Shown: positions 1 through 12,259, numbered from the stretch's first letter. The stretch is DNA of 64,000 nucleotides from Diphasiastrum complanatum (GCA_029204225.1 CM055106.1:47748633-47812632), one strand, 5' to 3'. The notes: generated by a model not told the origin, from the letters alone. Translations and numbers: made by a program.

Positions 1-74
1 TTGCGAATACGTCAAACATTTCTCGACTCTCTGTTGACACCTTAATCAGCTAGAGTGTAGTACTGTTGTACTAC
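1..74 (+). repeat. 3' end of the 5' LTR (partial)
   Basis: This stretch matches 6321-6394 almost base for base and ends in the same gtactac. It marks the LTR/internal boundary. The following bases, gcttgcaatcgaaag, are where a primer binding site would lie, but they do not match the usual initiator-Met or TGGCGCC types. Confidence 0.8.
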
Positions 75-218
75 GCTTGCAATCGAAAGACCACATAGTG
101 CGATTGATCTTCTTGCTATTTGTAATGAAAATTTTTACGAAGAAAAAGTGAAAATACTAGTCGAATAGATCTAGATGAAATCACTGCTCAGTTACTTGAA
201 CTCCTAATTAGCTTCGGT

Positions 219-909
219 ATGGAGGGCCATGCTGTACGTTTCACTTCTATATCAAAAATTAAATATGATTATTTTAAAGGGACTTCTTCCGACGATGCAA
301 ATAGCTATGTCTCACAATTCGAGTCAATCGCTAATGCGAAGAACGAAGGTACTAACATTGACAAACTACGAATCTTCCCTAGTCTGTTGTATCAATTCTC
401 CTATTCTAAGACCACCCAACTGGGCTATTTTATTTCATAGTTATGTGGATGTTTCTGCATTTTCTATTAGCGTCTGTCTAAGACAGAAAGACGACCAAAA
501 GAAAGATCATCCCATTTACTATGCGAGTCAACAGCTCAGTGCATCAGAGAAGAATTATTCGGCTACAGAAAGGAAAGCTCTTGGAATGATTTTCACTGTT
601 AAGAAATTTCAGCATTATTTGCTGGGATATGCATTTATTTTTCATGTGGATCATTATGCTCTTAAGTATCTTATAAATAAACCAGATCTATCAGGACGAA
701 TTGCTCGATGGGTTCTACTTCTGCAAGAATTTACTTATCAAGTAGAGCTTCGTCAAGGAAAATATCATACGAATGTTAATTATCTATCGCGACTCAGCAT
801 CGGAAAAATTGAAGATCCTATCAATGATGATTTTCTAGACGAACATTTATTCGAGATTTCATCTAAAAATTTGCTATATTCTGAACTTATTACTTATCTT
901 AAGGATTAA
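219..909 (+). pseudogene. gag N-terminus fused by deletion to RT end / RNase H
   Basis: The frame starting at 219 reads a gag-like segment (FKG, then DANSYVSQFE, then RIFPSLL) and stops at 440. The frame starting at 229 reads, from about 397, the RT-RNase H connection SPILRPPNW and a Ty3-type RNase H with YASQQLSASEKNYSATERKA and the following FHVDHYALKYL. The rest of gag, the protease and nearly all of RT are missing, so a deletion of several kilobases joins the two near 385-400. The part from 440 to 909 is open. It would have been part of one polyprotein with the integrase that follows. Confidence 0.8.
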
Positions 910-930
910 ATATATCCGGATGGTTACGAT

Positions 931-2118
931 TTGGAGCAAAAGACAGTTTTTCAATATAAGGTAGCACCTTATACAATTATTAACAATGTTCTGTACAAGC
1001 TTGGTGCTGACCATCAACTACGAAGATGTCTCGAAACTGAAGACATTAAAAAGGTCGTTAAAGCCTTACACACAGAAGATGCTGGTGGATATTTTGCTTT
1101 GAAGAATAAAGTTAATAAGATATTGACTGCTAAGTATTGGTGGCCAACAATGTTCAAGGATGTATCAAATTTTATTCGTTCATGTGATCCATGCCAGAGA
1201 TCTGGTAAGCCTACAAAAGCAACGAATTGGCCGTTGACACCAATCCTGTCTCTTGCACCATTCAAGAAGTGGGGGATTGACTTTGTCGGTCCAATCAAAC
1301 ATGTGACTCGACATACGAAATGTCGTTATATTTTAGTTGCAACGGATTATGCTACAAAGAACGTTGAAGCAGAGCCGACGAAACAAAACGATGCAAAAAT
1401 TGTCCCGATGTTCTTATTCAAAAGTATAATCACAAGACATGGTTGTCCACTTGAACTAGTAAGTGACCGAGGTACACATTTTCTAAATGACACGATACGG
1501 TTGCTGACAACCTATTTTCTGATCAAACACAGAAAAACTACACCGTATAATCCAAAAGCAAACGGGTTGACAGAAAGAGCTAATGGAATTTTATGTAAGA
1601 CCCTGAACAAAATTACTATTGCCCATGCAACGGATTGGGATCAGAAACTACCATTAGTTCTCTAGGCTTGTTGCAACACAGAAAAAATCACGACGAAGTA
1701 GACACCATATTTTCCTCGGTATGGTATGCATCCTATTTTGCCAATTGAATTTGAGGTGAAAACTTTTCGTATTCAAGCTCAACGAACAGATGCAGAATGT
1801 ATTAACGAAAGGTTGACTAATATTGATGAACTAGCTGAAGCTCGTGAGAAAACACAAAAATTAACGAAGGAAATCCAGGATTAAAGAAAGAAGAAGTATG
1901 ACAGCCATATCAAGAAATATGGTCTGAAAACTGATGACTTTGCACTGATATATGACAGTCGACATCAAAAGTTCCCTGGAAAACTCCATATGAGATGGCT
2001 TGGACCGTATAAAGTCATAGAGGTATTTGAGAATAGTTTAGTACAACTTCAACCACTTGAAGGTGAACTGTTACCTACACGTATTAATGGGTCCAGACTA
2101 AAGAAATACTATCTTTGG
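931..2118 (+). pseudogene. Ty3/gypsy integrase (decayed)
   Basis: The open part (931-1665) has the zinc-binding region (CDPCQRSG) and the catalytic core. The three acidic residues are visible: D117 in GIDFVGP, D179 in VSDRGTHF and E215 in NGLTERANG. The second zinc-binding histidine, normally GGH, reads GGY. The frame continues past stops at 1663, 1699 and 1882 through the C-terminal domain (FPGKLHMRWLGPYKV near 1980) to about 2118. The stop at 1663 replaces an expected Trp. No chromodomain is visible. The C-terminal domain is followed directly by AT-rich DNA. Confidence 0.85.
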
Positions 2119-2508
2119 CCAGAATTTTTTTTATTCTTATTATTTTCTATATTTTTTTGGAATTAATCGCGAATTTTTTTATCTTTTCTAATATTTTTTC
2201 GCAACTTTTCTTTTATCTTTTCTAGAAACTTTTGTGAAATTTTTTAGTACCTTCCAACATTTTTCATAATGTCTCATGAAATTTTTGAGAATTTTTCTTG
2301 ACTTCTCTCAATCTTTCAATTTAATTTCTAAAATATTTTCGAGAATTTTTTGCGACACTAAATTTGTTAATCAAATTTTCGTAAATCATTTTCGAGAATT
2401 TTACTAGAATTTTTGTTTCTTCTTAATTTAATATCATTAAAGATCGATCTGTCAAATTATAATCTTAAACACTGAGCCATGCACGTCCTTCATAAATGGA
2501 AGTGACAG
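2119..2508 (+). other. AT-rich spacer between integrase and extra ORF
   Basis: This is T-rich sequence with repeated aatttttt and ttttctaga words. I see no coding potential. In this gypsy family it separates the pol region from the 3' extra ORF. Confidence 0.6.
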
Positions 2509-3943
2509 ATGTCATGTCACCATGCATGTCATCATCCCTTCCACACCGCTATTGCATATCAGAGTTATTTTTCATTTTCTTCCTTACACTTTCGGCCTAC
2601 GAGTTTATGCTTTCCTACACTTATTCTCTTTGCGATCAAAGCTCACTCATACGAACTATTGCAATCTACAGAGCTGTCATCAAACATTCGACCAATGGCT
2701 TCCGGATCAAGTTCTAGTTCTACCATTATTTGGAAAGTACGCGCAGGAATCCGTCTGGCATCCATCCAGTCTTATCTGGATCGATGTAGATTGGGTGATC
2801 TGAAAGTGGACCTTTCAATCATCCTTTCTGAAGTCAGCATAAAATTTGTGAACTCCATCCACTCAATTTATGAGGTGGACTTCGAAGTTCATGTGCGAGG
2901 CCAATTCTTCACTATCACTGAATACTTGTTCTGCACAGCCCTCGAGTTACCTTTGGATGGGAAGATGGTTTCAACCAATAAAGACTCAGTGGATGAAACA
3001 GCCCACTTCTTAAGCAACTGTTTTGTACCCACGAAGGGATACAAAATTTTAACGATCCACGACACAACATTTAAACTATTTTGTAAATACGCAAACCAAG
3101 CAATATTTTTGATGGGTGCGGATGCTACAATTTCAGTTACATATTGGACGCACTCGCTGGTAATCCAGTTTGCTTCGGTGTTATTACCTACAAGGTTTTT
3201 TTGCGATGGATTAAGCATCAAAAATTTTCTGGCGTTGGAGCACATGTTTCTCGATTGTGTGTTCTGGTTGCACCCGATGCTGCACTAGCAGTCGAAGTGG
3301 CAGCTACCACTGCTATGGAGATTGATGCCGCGCCATCCCAACCAGATACAGTTTTAGCTGGGGCAATGGATACAGATGATGATGCTGCTGCTGCTGATTC
3401 TTCAAAGTTTGCATTTGCTTCCACATCTCAAAAACAGCAGAGTGCATCCTTCTCTGATGATGATGCAACCCAGTCCGACACATCAGACAAAGGACGAACA
3501 ACTATTGAAGGCGACCCTAGGACACACCTATTGAAGAAGAAGATGAACCAGACAACCAGCCCCAGTGGTTTTGCACCATGACAGAGAACCAGCCCCCATG
3601 GTTTTGCACCATGGCTGAAGTGTACGAGTTGGACAAATACCATCAAAAGATTACCATGGAGTTTGTTAACTCGGAAAGGAGATGCCAAGAGGATCTTAAG
3701 GCGTCCCACGAGAAGATCGATTCGCTCGAATCAGACAACACGAAGCTGATCGAACAAAATCGTTCTCTCAAAACACAACTTCAGACTCTAATAAAAGAAA
3801 CTAATTCTTTGAAGAAGATGGATAAGGCAATTCAGGCCAAGTCTGACAATTTTCAGACTCAAAATGATTCTTTGAAGCAACAACTCTTGGCTGCAAATCA
3901 ACATAACGTCGCCCTCCAGAAATATTTGCAGGGGAGCGAATGA
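2509..3943 (+). pseudogene. 3' extra ORF, globular domain plus linker plus first coiled coil
   Basis: The likely start is the ATG at 2697 (MASGSSSSS). A globular part follows, with the motif EVHVRGQFFTITEYLF. This is loosely like the VRG motif of 'putative plant transposon protein' domains; that comparison is from memory. The frame shifts near the T run at 3105-3110, after which YILDALAGNPVCFGVITYKV is read, and shifts again near 3525. An acidic Ala/Asp/Ser-rich linker (3290-3560) precedes a coiled coil (about 3614-3940; KIDSLESDNTKLIEQNRSL). The function is unknown. The position after integrase and the architecture match the - strand ORFs at 10.8-14.3 and 40.4-43.4 kb. Confidence 0.6.
3554..3619 (+). 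repeat. 33-bp in-frame tandem duplication
   Basis: Two adjacent 33-base copies (3554-3586, 3587-3619) share tggttttgcaccatg. They give the repeated peptide PWFCTM just before the coiled coil. Confidence 0.75.
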
Positions 3944-5293
3944 TGCGAATAAAGATAGAAGCTGCTCTTTTTGTGTGCACCAATGCAGGGTCAGTCACAG
4001 TCAACCTCACAAGGCTGAATCAGCTCCAAGACCAGATGCTCAAAAAATTTTGAGTCGAGTTCTTGCAACCGCTCGAGGATGCGAAGGCACTTGTCGAGGA
4101 AGAGTTGGCTGAGCTGAAGGAGCTCTCGAGTGAAACCACCCCATCTTGCAGCAGGCCCGATTCACATGATGAATATCTTTAGGCCCTGCTTCGCATTGAT
4201 GACATCGCACAGCAACTTCAAGCTGTGCCATCGTGTTCCGGAGCCTCGAACCATCAAGAGTATTTGGAGGCTGTCGCGAATCTCGACAAGCTCAAGCAGG
4301 AGCTGTCGAATCTTAAGCAACAATTGGAAGATAATAAGCTAGCTACTGAGTTGCAAACTTAGGACCTGGCAACTGTATCACCACAACCAAAGCGGACACG
4401 GCGCAGTCAGTCGAAGGTATGTCCTGACAGATTCGTGAATCTGCTGAACGCTTCTGGAAATGGTGTCCACATGCATTTAATGTTGAATTGAAATGGCATG
4501 TGGATCACATGATGCTACCAGACGCAGTAGGCATCGGCTTCAATGATTGAAAGCAACCTTGGGAGAAAGACGACTTTCTCTGGTTTAAGCTCTCTATCAA
4601 ACAGAAATGATGTCTCGGTTGGGGCATAATCCAGGGTAAGTTCCAGGTCGTGCCTTTCGGATTAGCAGAGTTATACAAAGGCTCTTCGGCTATGTATGCT
4701 CTAGAATATATGAGAAAAAAAAAAAGAGTTTCAATTTTTGAGGAACACAGATATTAAATGATATTTTTGGAAGCGAAAGTCGCAATTTCAAGTGTACAGA
4801 CCTCAAACTGTTGCGGATTTAGACAAATTCGATGATGACGGGCTGCTGATCAATGTAAATATGGCTTATCCAGAGTTATTCAGTCTATATGTGGAGAAGC
4901 AAAATTTTGCAGATTATTTTGCGGAGATTCGACACAATCTGCAAGACAGAAGGAAGTCATTTCGCTACAAGCAGTTCTGTACATATTCATTTTGGCAGTT
5001 TGGTTCTTTCGCGACAAAGACATTATTTTTCGTTCAAAATTTTATCTTAAAAGCTCTTTTATAAGATTTTCAGCTCATTACTATAAAGAAGTCACTCTTC
5101 GAAGTGATTCAGCCGAAGATACATAGTTAACTCAGGAGCTGTTCGATGGAACATTGCTCCCAGTCAAGTTAGAAGAATTCGGCAACTTACTAGTTGGCCG
5201 CTACACAAAATCAAAAGAAGACTTGTTGTTGATTGAAGCTCAACAAAACTTCGAGTTTGTTCAGAAATTATATGAAGAATTGAATCGTTCATA
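3944..5293 (+). pseudogene. 3' extra ORF, decayed C-terminal part
   Basis: Pieces of a continuing protein appear in several frames. A second coiled-coil stretch lies at about 4180-4360 (NLDKLKQELSNLKQQLED). An open piece at 4792-5064 contains DLDKFDDDGLLINVNMAYPE. A terminal piece at about 5080-5293 contains LFDGTLLPVKLEEFGNLLVG and ends before a TAA. There are many frameshifts and stops. I recognise no enzyme motif. Together with 2509-3943 it would have encoded a protein of roughly 800 residues. Confidence 0.45.
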
Positions 5294-5558
5294 AAAACAT
5301 TCATTCATGTCTTTGTTATGCTGATGTTTCTATGGGATGCTGAATTTTTGAAGGTTGATTCCAATTCAAAGTTCAACACAAAACAACCTATTCAATTAAA
5401 GAAACAGCAAGACACATATTCTCTAAGATGAAGAAATATCTAAAGGACGAAATATACGAAGAAATATCTTTTCGCCTTAACGAAAATCTGACGAACAGAA
5501 TGTTTCACGAATAATCCTCAAAAAGAAGATGTTATGTTCACGAGGACATTTCACATTT

Positions 5559-5569
5559 GAGAAAGGGGA
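5559..5569 (+). other. Polypurine tract
   Basis: The sequence gagaaagggga lies just upstream of the 3' LTR start (tgtgatgcc). That is the expected place for the plus-strand primer of an LTR retrotransposon. Confidence 0.65.
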
Positions 5570-5571
5570 TA

Positions 5572-6394
5572 TGTGATGCCACCTTATTGTTAAAAAATGG
5601 ATATCAACATAAATATGGCATGATATACTTGAAAATGAAGATATGAGCTGGTTAAGTATAAATCATGAAGAGGCCTAAAGTCATTTTTCGGGAATATATC
5701 TCCTAAGTACTTGCCTTGTAATTAAGGGCAAGACCTTTAATAAGAAAGACATTACCTTGGATAACCTTTACTAGGTCGTCCACATGAAACGACTAGATAT
5801 GAGAAGACATGTTAAACTAGAATAACTATAACTCGTAGTTAAGTATACCTTTTATGGTATAATTGAACGTATTTTCGGTCTAATTTTAACTAGACCCTTT
5901 CGCAGGAGTGACGCATCTGTTGTTTTAGAGGTGTGTTTGTTCGCCCCGTAGAACATATATTGATCTCACACTTCAGTCTCGAGCATCGAGAGAGAAGAGT
6001 TTATGCATTCTTTAAAGAACTGTCTTAAAACTATCTTATTCGTTTGTCGCGAATACTTTCTTGTTGGCACTCGAATAACGACTCTCTTTGGTATAGTCTA
6101 GCACGATCATTGAATAAATTTGTATGTATACATATGAGATGATAGTCCCTGTTTGAAGAATTGAGTCTTTGATCTATTTTCCTGATTGTCATTGACATAA
6201 GTTTCTAACGTGCTCTAAAACCATTCGTGTTCTTTAACCATTAATTTGGACTTTAGTTGTTGAGGACTTCTGTCTAGAAATGAATAGTTCGCAAACGCAA
6301 TTAATTAATTGTCTGCACAATCACGAATACATCGAACATTTCTCGACTCTTTGTTGACACCTTAATCAGCTAGAGTGTAGTACTATTGTACTAC
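5572..6394 (+). repeat. 3' LTR of the first gypsy element
   Basis: The LTR begins with TGTGATGCC after the polypurine tract and ends in the sequence shared with bases 1-74. It is about 820 bases long. The visible part differs from the 5' LTR at about six of 74 positions, which suggests an old insertion. Confidence 0.75.
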
Positions 6395-7149
6395 TCCAAT
6401 AACATCTCATCCGTAGAACACGTTTCATTCAATTTGATAGAGGCCAGATTGTTGTTCTAAACTTTCAACACCACACACCCAAATATAAGTAATATTGGTT
6501 ATTTTTTAATGTCTGTCGACAACCAGAATAACACTCGACACCACTTGCCATAATTGTACCAAATACATAACTTTCTAACGCATTCCTTTGTGGGAACGAC
6601 ATTATTTACTATAAAATCTATATTAACCCTGTTGGTATAGTACAACATGTTGGTATGGGGTACGACGACAAATCGGCCTGGTAGAACAATCAGATCGGAA
6701 CGATCCTACCGCTGCACGAAGGCAGTGGTCAACTTATTCCCTCGGTGCATGCACTACTACAATAGTAGGTGAACACAAGAGTAAAATAGAGCTTCATTGC
6801 ATGGTTGGCGGAAGAGCAGAAAATCAGACAAAGCAATAGGAATGTCAGACAAGAAGATGTAGTAGCAAAGCATACAATCTTGTCAAGAACTTTGAATGCA
6901 ATAAAAGCCAATGATTGATTCAGATTAGTATATAGAAATACATGTCATTTTGATGCTATGAGCACAAGACAATAGCAGACAAAATCGCATGCTCAGGAAG
7001 CTAACTCCGCTTTGTAAAAGCTATAAGCTTATTACTGATAGTTAGTCTGAAAAACGAATCGATGCATCTGTAGTGTTTGTCTCATTAACTACTTACATTT
7101 TTAATTAGATTACAATAGTCATCTATATAGAATTTACATTTATGCAGAT
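6395..7149. other. No recognisable feature
   Basis: Only short ORFs without family resemblance are present, and I see no repeat shared with the rest of the window. Confidence 0.5.
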
Positions 7150-7600
7150 ATAGAAATTTGTGGCCCATGCAGAATCCTTCACTGAAGGATGCAAAGTATT
7201 TCATCACTTTTATTGATGAATTTTCTAGAAGAACATTGGTGTACGTTATCAAGAAAAAATCAGAAGCTTTCAGTTGCTTCAAAATCTTCAAGGAACGTGC
7301 AAAGAAAATAAATGATAAGACAATTAAAGCCCTGAGGTCCGACAACTGTGGAGAATATATCTCTACCAAATTCAAGGAGTAATGCTAGAGCATTGAACAA
7401 CAGTTATCACCCCTTATTCGCCTGAGTCAAATGGCTTAGCTAAGAGGAAGAATCGTACCCTAGTCGAGTCAACCAAATGCATGCTGGGACATGCATCTTT
7501 GTCAAAGAGCCTCTGCGCTGAAGCTGTTTCCATTGCCACTTACATCCAGAAAAGATGTTTGCCAACCTGCAAAACTCCATGCATCAGATGCGCATTCACT
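7150..7600 (+). pseudogene. Ty1/copia integrase fragment
   Basis: The reading YFITFIDEFSRRTLVYVI followed by KALRSDNCGEYISTKFKE is the D...D part of a copia-type integrase core. After the stop at 7380 the same domain continues in other frames (SPESNGLAKRKNRT-like near 7420, then EAVSIATYIQKRCLPTCKTP at 7510-7570). No LTR, gag or RT is attached, so this is an isolated scrap of a larger element. Frameshifts at about 7380-7480 make it non-coding. Confidence 0.75.
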
Positions 7601-8163
7601 AAACACACATCGAATTGGCTATGCTTCTCTGGATTACCCAATCCTACTCCGTTGTCCGAACTCATTTCTTTCTTCACCCTCCTCTCTTTTCTATCTCTTT
7701 TCTTTCTTTACCTGCCATTGAGTTTTTGGGCTGGCGCTTTCTACACACGGATATCATTTTTAGCTCTCCACTCTCAGGTCACATCCAACTAGCTCTTATG
7801 TAACTAGCTGGTTTGTCCTCAACTCATGGTCTTACACAACAAGATGTCATGATTGGGTTATATCTTACAAGTCTATTTACTCTAAATCTTGGATCAACCA
7901 GCACCAGAAAAATTCCTTCAACTGATTGTGATATTGGTAGAGAATCTACCAACATTGCCCTCCACCAAGCTTGTTGTACGTCCCTCTGCAACACCAATTT
8001 AACAGTCGGGCTCTTCGATTGTTGATTTGGTTCTCCTGCTCTTACAAATTGGTTCCATTGTTAAGCTGTTGTTAATCCTTCAGTTAATCTTTCAATGGAA
8101 GTCCAAGACTACTATCATGTCATCTTTGTTTGAAACATCAATGAAATTTATTCTACGTCAGGA
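7601..8163. other. No recognisable feature
   Basis: Low-information sequence with Leu/Ser/Phe-rich short ORFs. I see nothing supportable. Confidence 0.4.
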
Positions 8164-9743
8164 TTATACATAAAATTGAGTCATTAGTCCATTGAGCGAT
8201 TGGATTGTAGGACAATGTTGGTCATCAAAAAAATTTGGGTTATTGGATTTGATTAAGGATGAACAAGGTAGAGAAGTAATGTAGGTATCAGTGTCAGATG
8301 TGTCGGAGTAAGGTGTAGTCAGGTAGCAGTCTCGGATGATCCTCCCATGTCGTGTCCATCTCGGTCTTCTTTCTTTTTTGTTCATGCTAGCTCTACTTGT
8401 ACTTTACAAGTAGTGTCCCATAACTGGTTCACCCAATCTAGGACCTTTTGTAAGTCTTGCTGCATCTTCTAAATTTGATTTTGGGATTCAAGTAGCTTCT
8501 TCTTGTACTGGTCTTGATAGGGTTTGGTATTGGCCTTGTGGGCTTCATACCTCTAGATCAACTCCATGTACCACTACATCCTGATCGCCTCTCCAGGTGG
8601 TGGCACTACTGCAATGTCTTCGGGTCTCACTTGGGCTGGCTCAACTATTGTGGTTGTCAATCGGTGCCGGTAGAGGCTTGTGCATCTTGTTGCTCAAGCT
8701 AGTCTCATAGCTGTAGGAAGCCTTGAATCTATTGTTGAATCAACCCTTGCAGCTCCTGGCTTCTTAGCTCATATTCTTTTGTCTTTGAGCTCTGCATGGC
8801 AAGCCTCTAGATCTCTTCTCGACTAATTGGTCAGCCAGTTCGTCAGTCTGACTCACCAACTAGTGTAAGTGAAAGGATTCAAGGGCTTGTTTGGCAGTCT
8901 TCGGTAGGTTGCTGACATCTCTAAACACGGGGAATTGAAGAGGCACATAATGTGAGGGTGGGATGCAAAATTGTGGGTTTGCTGGTAGGGTGGTGGTGGC
9001 AGGGACTAAAGTGGTGGTGGTTATTGTATCAGAAAGGGCAAAGATTGTGGAAAGGAGAGTGGAGACAACAATGGATTGAGTTAGGGGTCCACTCGATGGA
9101 TTTAACTCCTCTTTGATATGCACATCCCCTATAGAAACAATTTCATCAAAGCTTTCTAGCACATCATTAGTATCAAAGTAATCAAGTTGATCAACATCTA
9201 TATTAATGGTGCGGGTGTGAGAGGCTGACAATGGGTCAGTTGATTCCATTGTCAGATTTACCTCTAGTACCTTCTCCTCGGTGATGTTGTTGCCACGTGT
9301 TCCTCTTTTGTTGTTGTATTCTCAATTTGCACCTAAAATCCGCTATAGTGGTTATCTCTGCTTGCTCCTCTCCTACTTGGTGCTCTCCCTCAACTGTTGG
9401 ATCCATGGTTCGCTCTCAATTGCAATCGCATCATTGATCTTTGGATGTAGAAGCCAGTGGCTTGCGAGTGTGACTTAAACAAGCTCTAGTCATCTTTTGT
9501 GCTGTTCGAAGATGCCCCTGAGTCTTGTGCCCTCGGTCTATGGCCATCATCTTGGTCTTCTTTGCTTGTGGAAAAATGGTCGATGATTGAGATTTGTTGC
9601 GTTCGGTGTCTGAGCTGGAACGGGTAGGGGCCTTGGAGCATAAGGTACAGTTGTATTGGCTATAAGCCATTGTCATTAGGAACTGGCTCTAATAATTGTG
9701 GGTTGGAGGGATCTTAAACTCCAACTTCTGAAACATTGGTTGT
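8164..9743 (-). pseudogene. Old, diverged copy of the gypsy 3' extra ORF
   Basis: On the - strand the order matches the better copy at 10.8-13.6 kb: a basic Ser/Thr region (9676-9431), an acidic linker with DVDQLDYFD (near 9190) and a Thr-rich tract (9060-8990), then a segment around 8400-8480 that aligns with the coiled-coil region at 12360-12480. It is riddled with stops. It continues directly across the neighbouring element's 5-bp target duplication into 16604 and above, so it is the host into which the 9744-16598 element jumped. Confidence 0.55.
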
Positions 9744-10806
9744 TGTTCACAGGTTCCACTCTATCTGTGAACATGGTTGTTTGGCTTTCTTTACTTCTTC
9801 GTTACCGTTCTTTATGGTTCTTCTGGTTCTTACTATTCTTCTTGTTAGAACGGTTATCACACGGATGTGTTACTCAGATTTCAACATGTATATCTCAGCT
9901 TGTTAATGGGAGACACTATTTTGATACTCAACTACATGCATAAGCCAGCCATATAACCATCTATAGCTCAAGAGGATCAATGTTCTGGAACAAGGAGCAG
10001 TTCTACCACTATCAAGAACAAGATTAACTACTCAAACAAGAACTAGATTCCTTACAACATAATAATAGTCCAAGAATCAAGAAACACTCTCTTGATGCTT
10101 GGATTGCCAAGAACAATCAAGAACTGGAATGTAAGAAAGTATGCAAGATCTACACCACAAACCAGCCTATTTAGTTTACTTGCATGCTGATTCCTACCTT
10201 ATTCCACAAACAAGAAATGAATCCTAATCCACAACTAAGTAAGAAACAACAAAACAAGATTCTAGTTAATCCACAATACAAGAGAATCAAGCATGCTCAT
10301 AGAAACTTCACTCAAGAATATTGCCATGAACAAGGAGCTTAGCAATTATCAAGAACTCGTGGAGGATCCTCTTTACAAGAGAACTTGACAATACATTCAA
10401 AGCTCCCTCATAAGATAGGGGAGCCCTTAAATAAGCAAGAAGGCTACCCAAGTGGAGCCCAAGTGGCAATTCCACCAAATTAGAAATCACATGTGGAATT
10501 TTCCCTTTCATTAAAGGTCACCATCAAAAGGTGGCTCACTCTAACTAATTTAAGGGGGGTCTACATTTATTTACAAGGCCTAGGAAATATGACTAGCTCC
10601 TACATGGTCGTTCCTTCTCTAGGATACACCATGTAGGCTCACATAGATATTTCACTGTCATCCTAGCTAGTAATTTCTTGGCTCTCATGCTCGGCTCTCA
10701 GCTTCTTCAGCTCTCCTCCTTCTAAGACCTCCTCCGTCATGGGTGAGAGGCATTTTGTGTCTTCGTCTTGGCTCGGCATCTGGGGATTCTCTCGAATCTG
10801 CTAACA
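9744..10806 (-). repeat. 3' LTR (copy A)
   Basis: It begins TGTTAG on the - strand and ends GTGAACA, giving TGTT...AACA termini. It is about 1063 bases long. It is closely related to 39290-40387 and to 15564-16598. Short + strand ORFs inside it (for example 9698-9943) are not genes. Confidence 0.85.
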
Positions 10807-10839
10807 TTATCCACTCCTAATCTGTTGCAGGACCCACTG

Positions 10840-12110
10840 CAACACCGATGATGTCTTTCGCTTGGCACTTGGAAAAGCGTGGATCTTCGTTCGCTTCCAT
10901 AAAACCAGGTGCTTACTATCCGCAAAATTTATTATTTTATTTTTATTTTTTTTCAAAATTGGAAGTCTCTCAATTGGCCACTACATTCCAACCTTCTCGA
11001 GAACTTCTTGCGAGTCCTGCTCGCCTCGTCATTGTGCCATTTGCTTTCTCTCGCTCATCTTTCGCCCCAGGGCTTCAAAAACTTGAAAGCAGAGCTTACT
11101 TCCGAAATTGAGGGGTCCCATATTTTCTCTTACCTTTTTCACGAAGCCTATTTTCACCAATCTTCTACCATGGTCACATAGCGTGATGACATGAAGGCCA
11201 CTCTGTAGTATAGCCTGGCCATCATCTCATGGCCTTCTTCCGACTGGAGGGCTACATTTGGGTTGATTTTGATGGGCTCCAAGCCTTGATCCCAGAAACA
11301 ATCTTGCTTCATCTAAAAGGCCATGGATCTGCAATACTCGACACTTTCTTGCACGCAAAGATCGGCACTTGTTTTTTATTTATGCCTGAAGTCGAGTAAT
11401 TGTAGCCTCAGATAATTTGGGGAGGTTCTCTCTAAAATTCCCAGAATGACTGGCCAGTTTACCAACTCTACTCGTGGCTTTTCTTTCGGCCATGGGTTTC
11501 TGTGTTTGAGTGGCATGTAGAAGGGATCCACTCGCTTCCATGTCGGTGCCTTCAGATACTCTTGGAGTCGCCTGCTATCCTTCAGCACTTTATTCCGCCA
11601 TTCTGGTTGCGGTTGTAACGTGGCAATGATCTCGGCCCTGGTGGAGTATTGGCTTTGATCGATGTCTTCTTTGCCTCCCCTCATGTTGGGAGGGTATTTC
11701 CTCTCAAATTTCTCTGAATCTCTTGTGTCAGCCAATTTGCCTCTGGGCCTGGTAAGTGAAGTTGTCCTACGCAGTTGGGATGGCCTCGCAAGATAATCAT
11801 CTAGGGCCTTGGTGCCCAAATCTTTCTCTTTAGCTCGCTCGCTTGTCGACGGCTCAGCTGCGTCCGTGTCTTGCCTGGACAAGAATGTCTTGTCTCTGGT
11901 TGATCCGCCAAGATGTCATCATCACCTCCCATGTCGGTGTTAGTTTCTGGAAGGTCAGGGATGGAATGATCTGGAGAGAGGGGTGCGGGGGTGATAGGTT
12001 TAGGAGGAGGTGGAATCATCAAGTTATACGTCGCACCGAGGGAGTGGAGTTTTTGGAGGAACTCGTCTCATCGGGCTTTGTAGGTGTCAGCTGGGCCTTT
12101 TGATGGGCCT
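10840..12110 (-). pseudogene. 3' extra ORF, C-terminal region
   Basis: Two overlapping frames carry a Pro-rich start (12022; PPPPKPITPAPLSPDHSIPD) and then, from 11882, a conserved segment with STRAEIIATLQPQPEW, LKAPTWKRVDPFYMPLKHRN and ELVNWPVILGILERTSP. A further piece reads NPNVALQSEEGHEMMARLYY and SSRYVTMVEDW below 11350, broken by stops. The related copy at 40545-41668 keeps the last piece open. The conservation between two copies argues that this was once a real protein. I recognise no known enzymatic motif. Confidence 0.5.
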
Positions 12111-12259
12111 ATTATTTTACTAGGAGGTGATGGAGAGAGGGAAGATGAAAGAATCGGATAAGTTGGAATAAATGTTTCCGAAAAATTAAATGCAGAGTAG
12201 GAGAAGGGGTTAAAGGTGGGAGGGGGTCGGAGAAAAGTTCTAGAAATAGCATCGGCTCT

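Larger units (their letters stand above)
1..6394 (+). mobile_element. Degenerate Ty3/gypsy retrotransposon with 3' extra ORF
   Basis: The first 74 bases recur with about six differences at 6321-6394, so they are the end of a 5' LTR whose start lies outside the window, and 5572-6394 is the 3' LTR. Between them lie, in order, a gag start fused to RNase H, an integrase, a long extra ORF and a polypurine tract. The order RNase H before integrase is diagnostic of Ty3/gypsy. Every coding part has stops or frameshifts, so the copy is dead. The exact LTR ends are uncertain because a terminal CA is not obvious. Confidence 0.85.

Noticed and set aside
9698..9943. 81-residue hydrophobic ORF on the + strand
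   Set aside because: It lies across the end of a gypsy LTR, and its sequence repeats with the LTR copies. It is not a gene.
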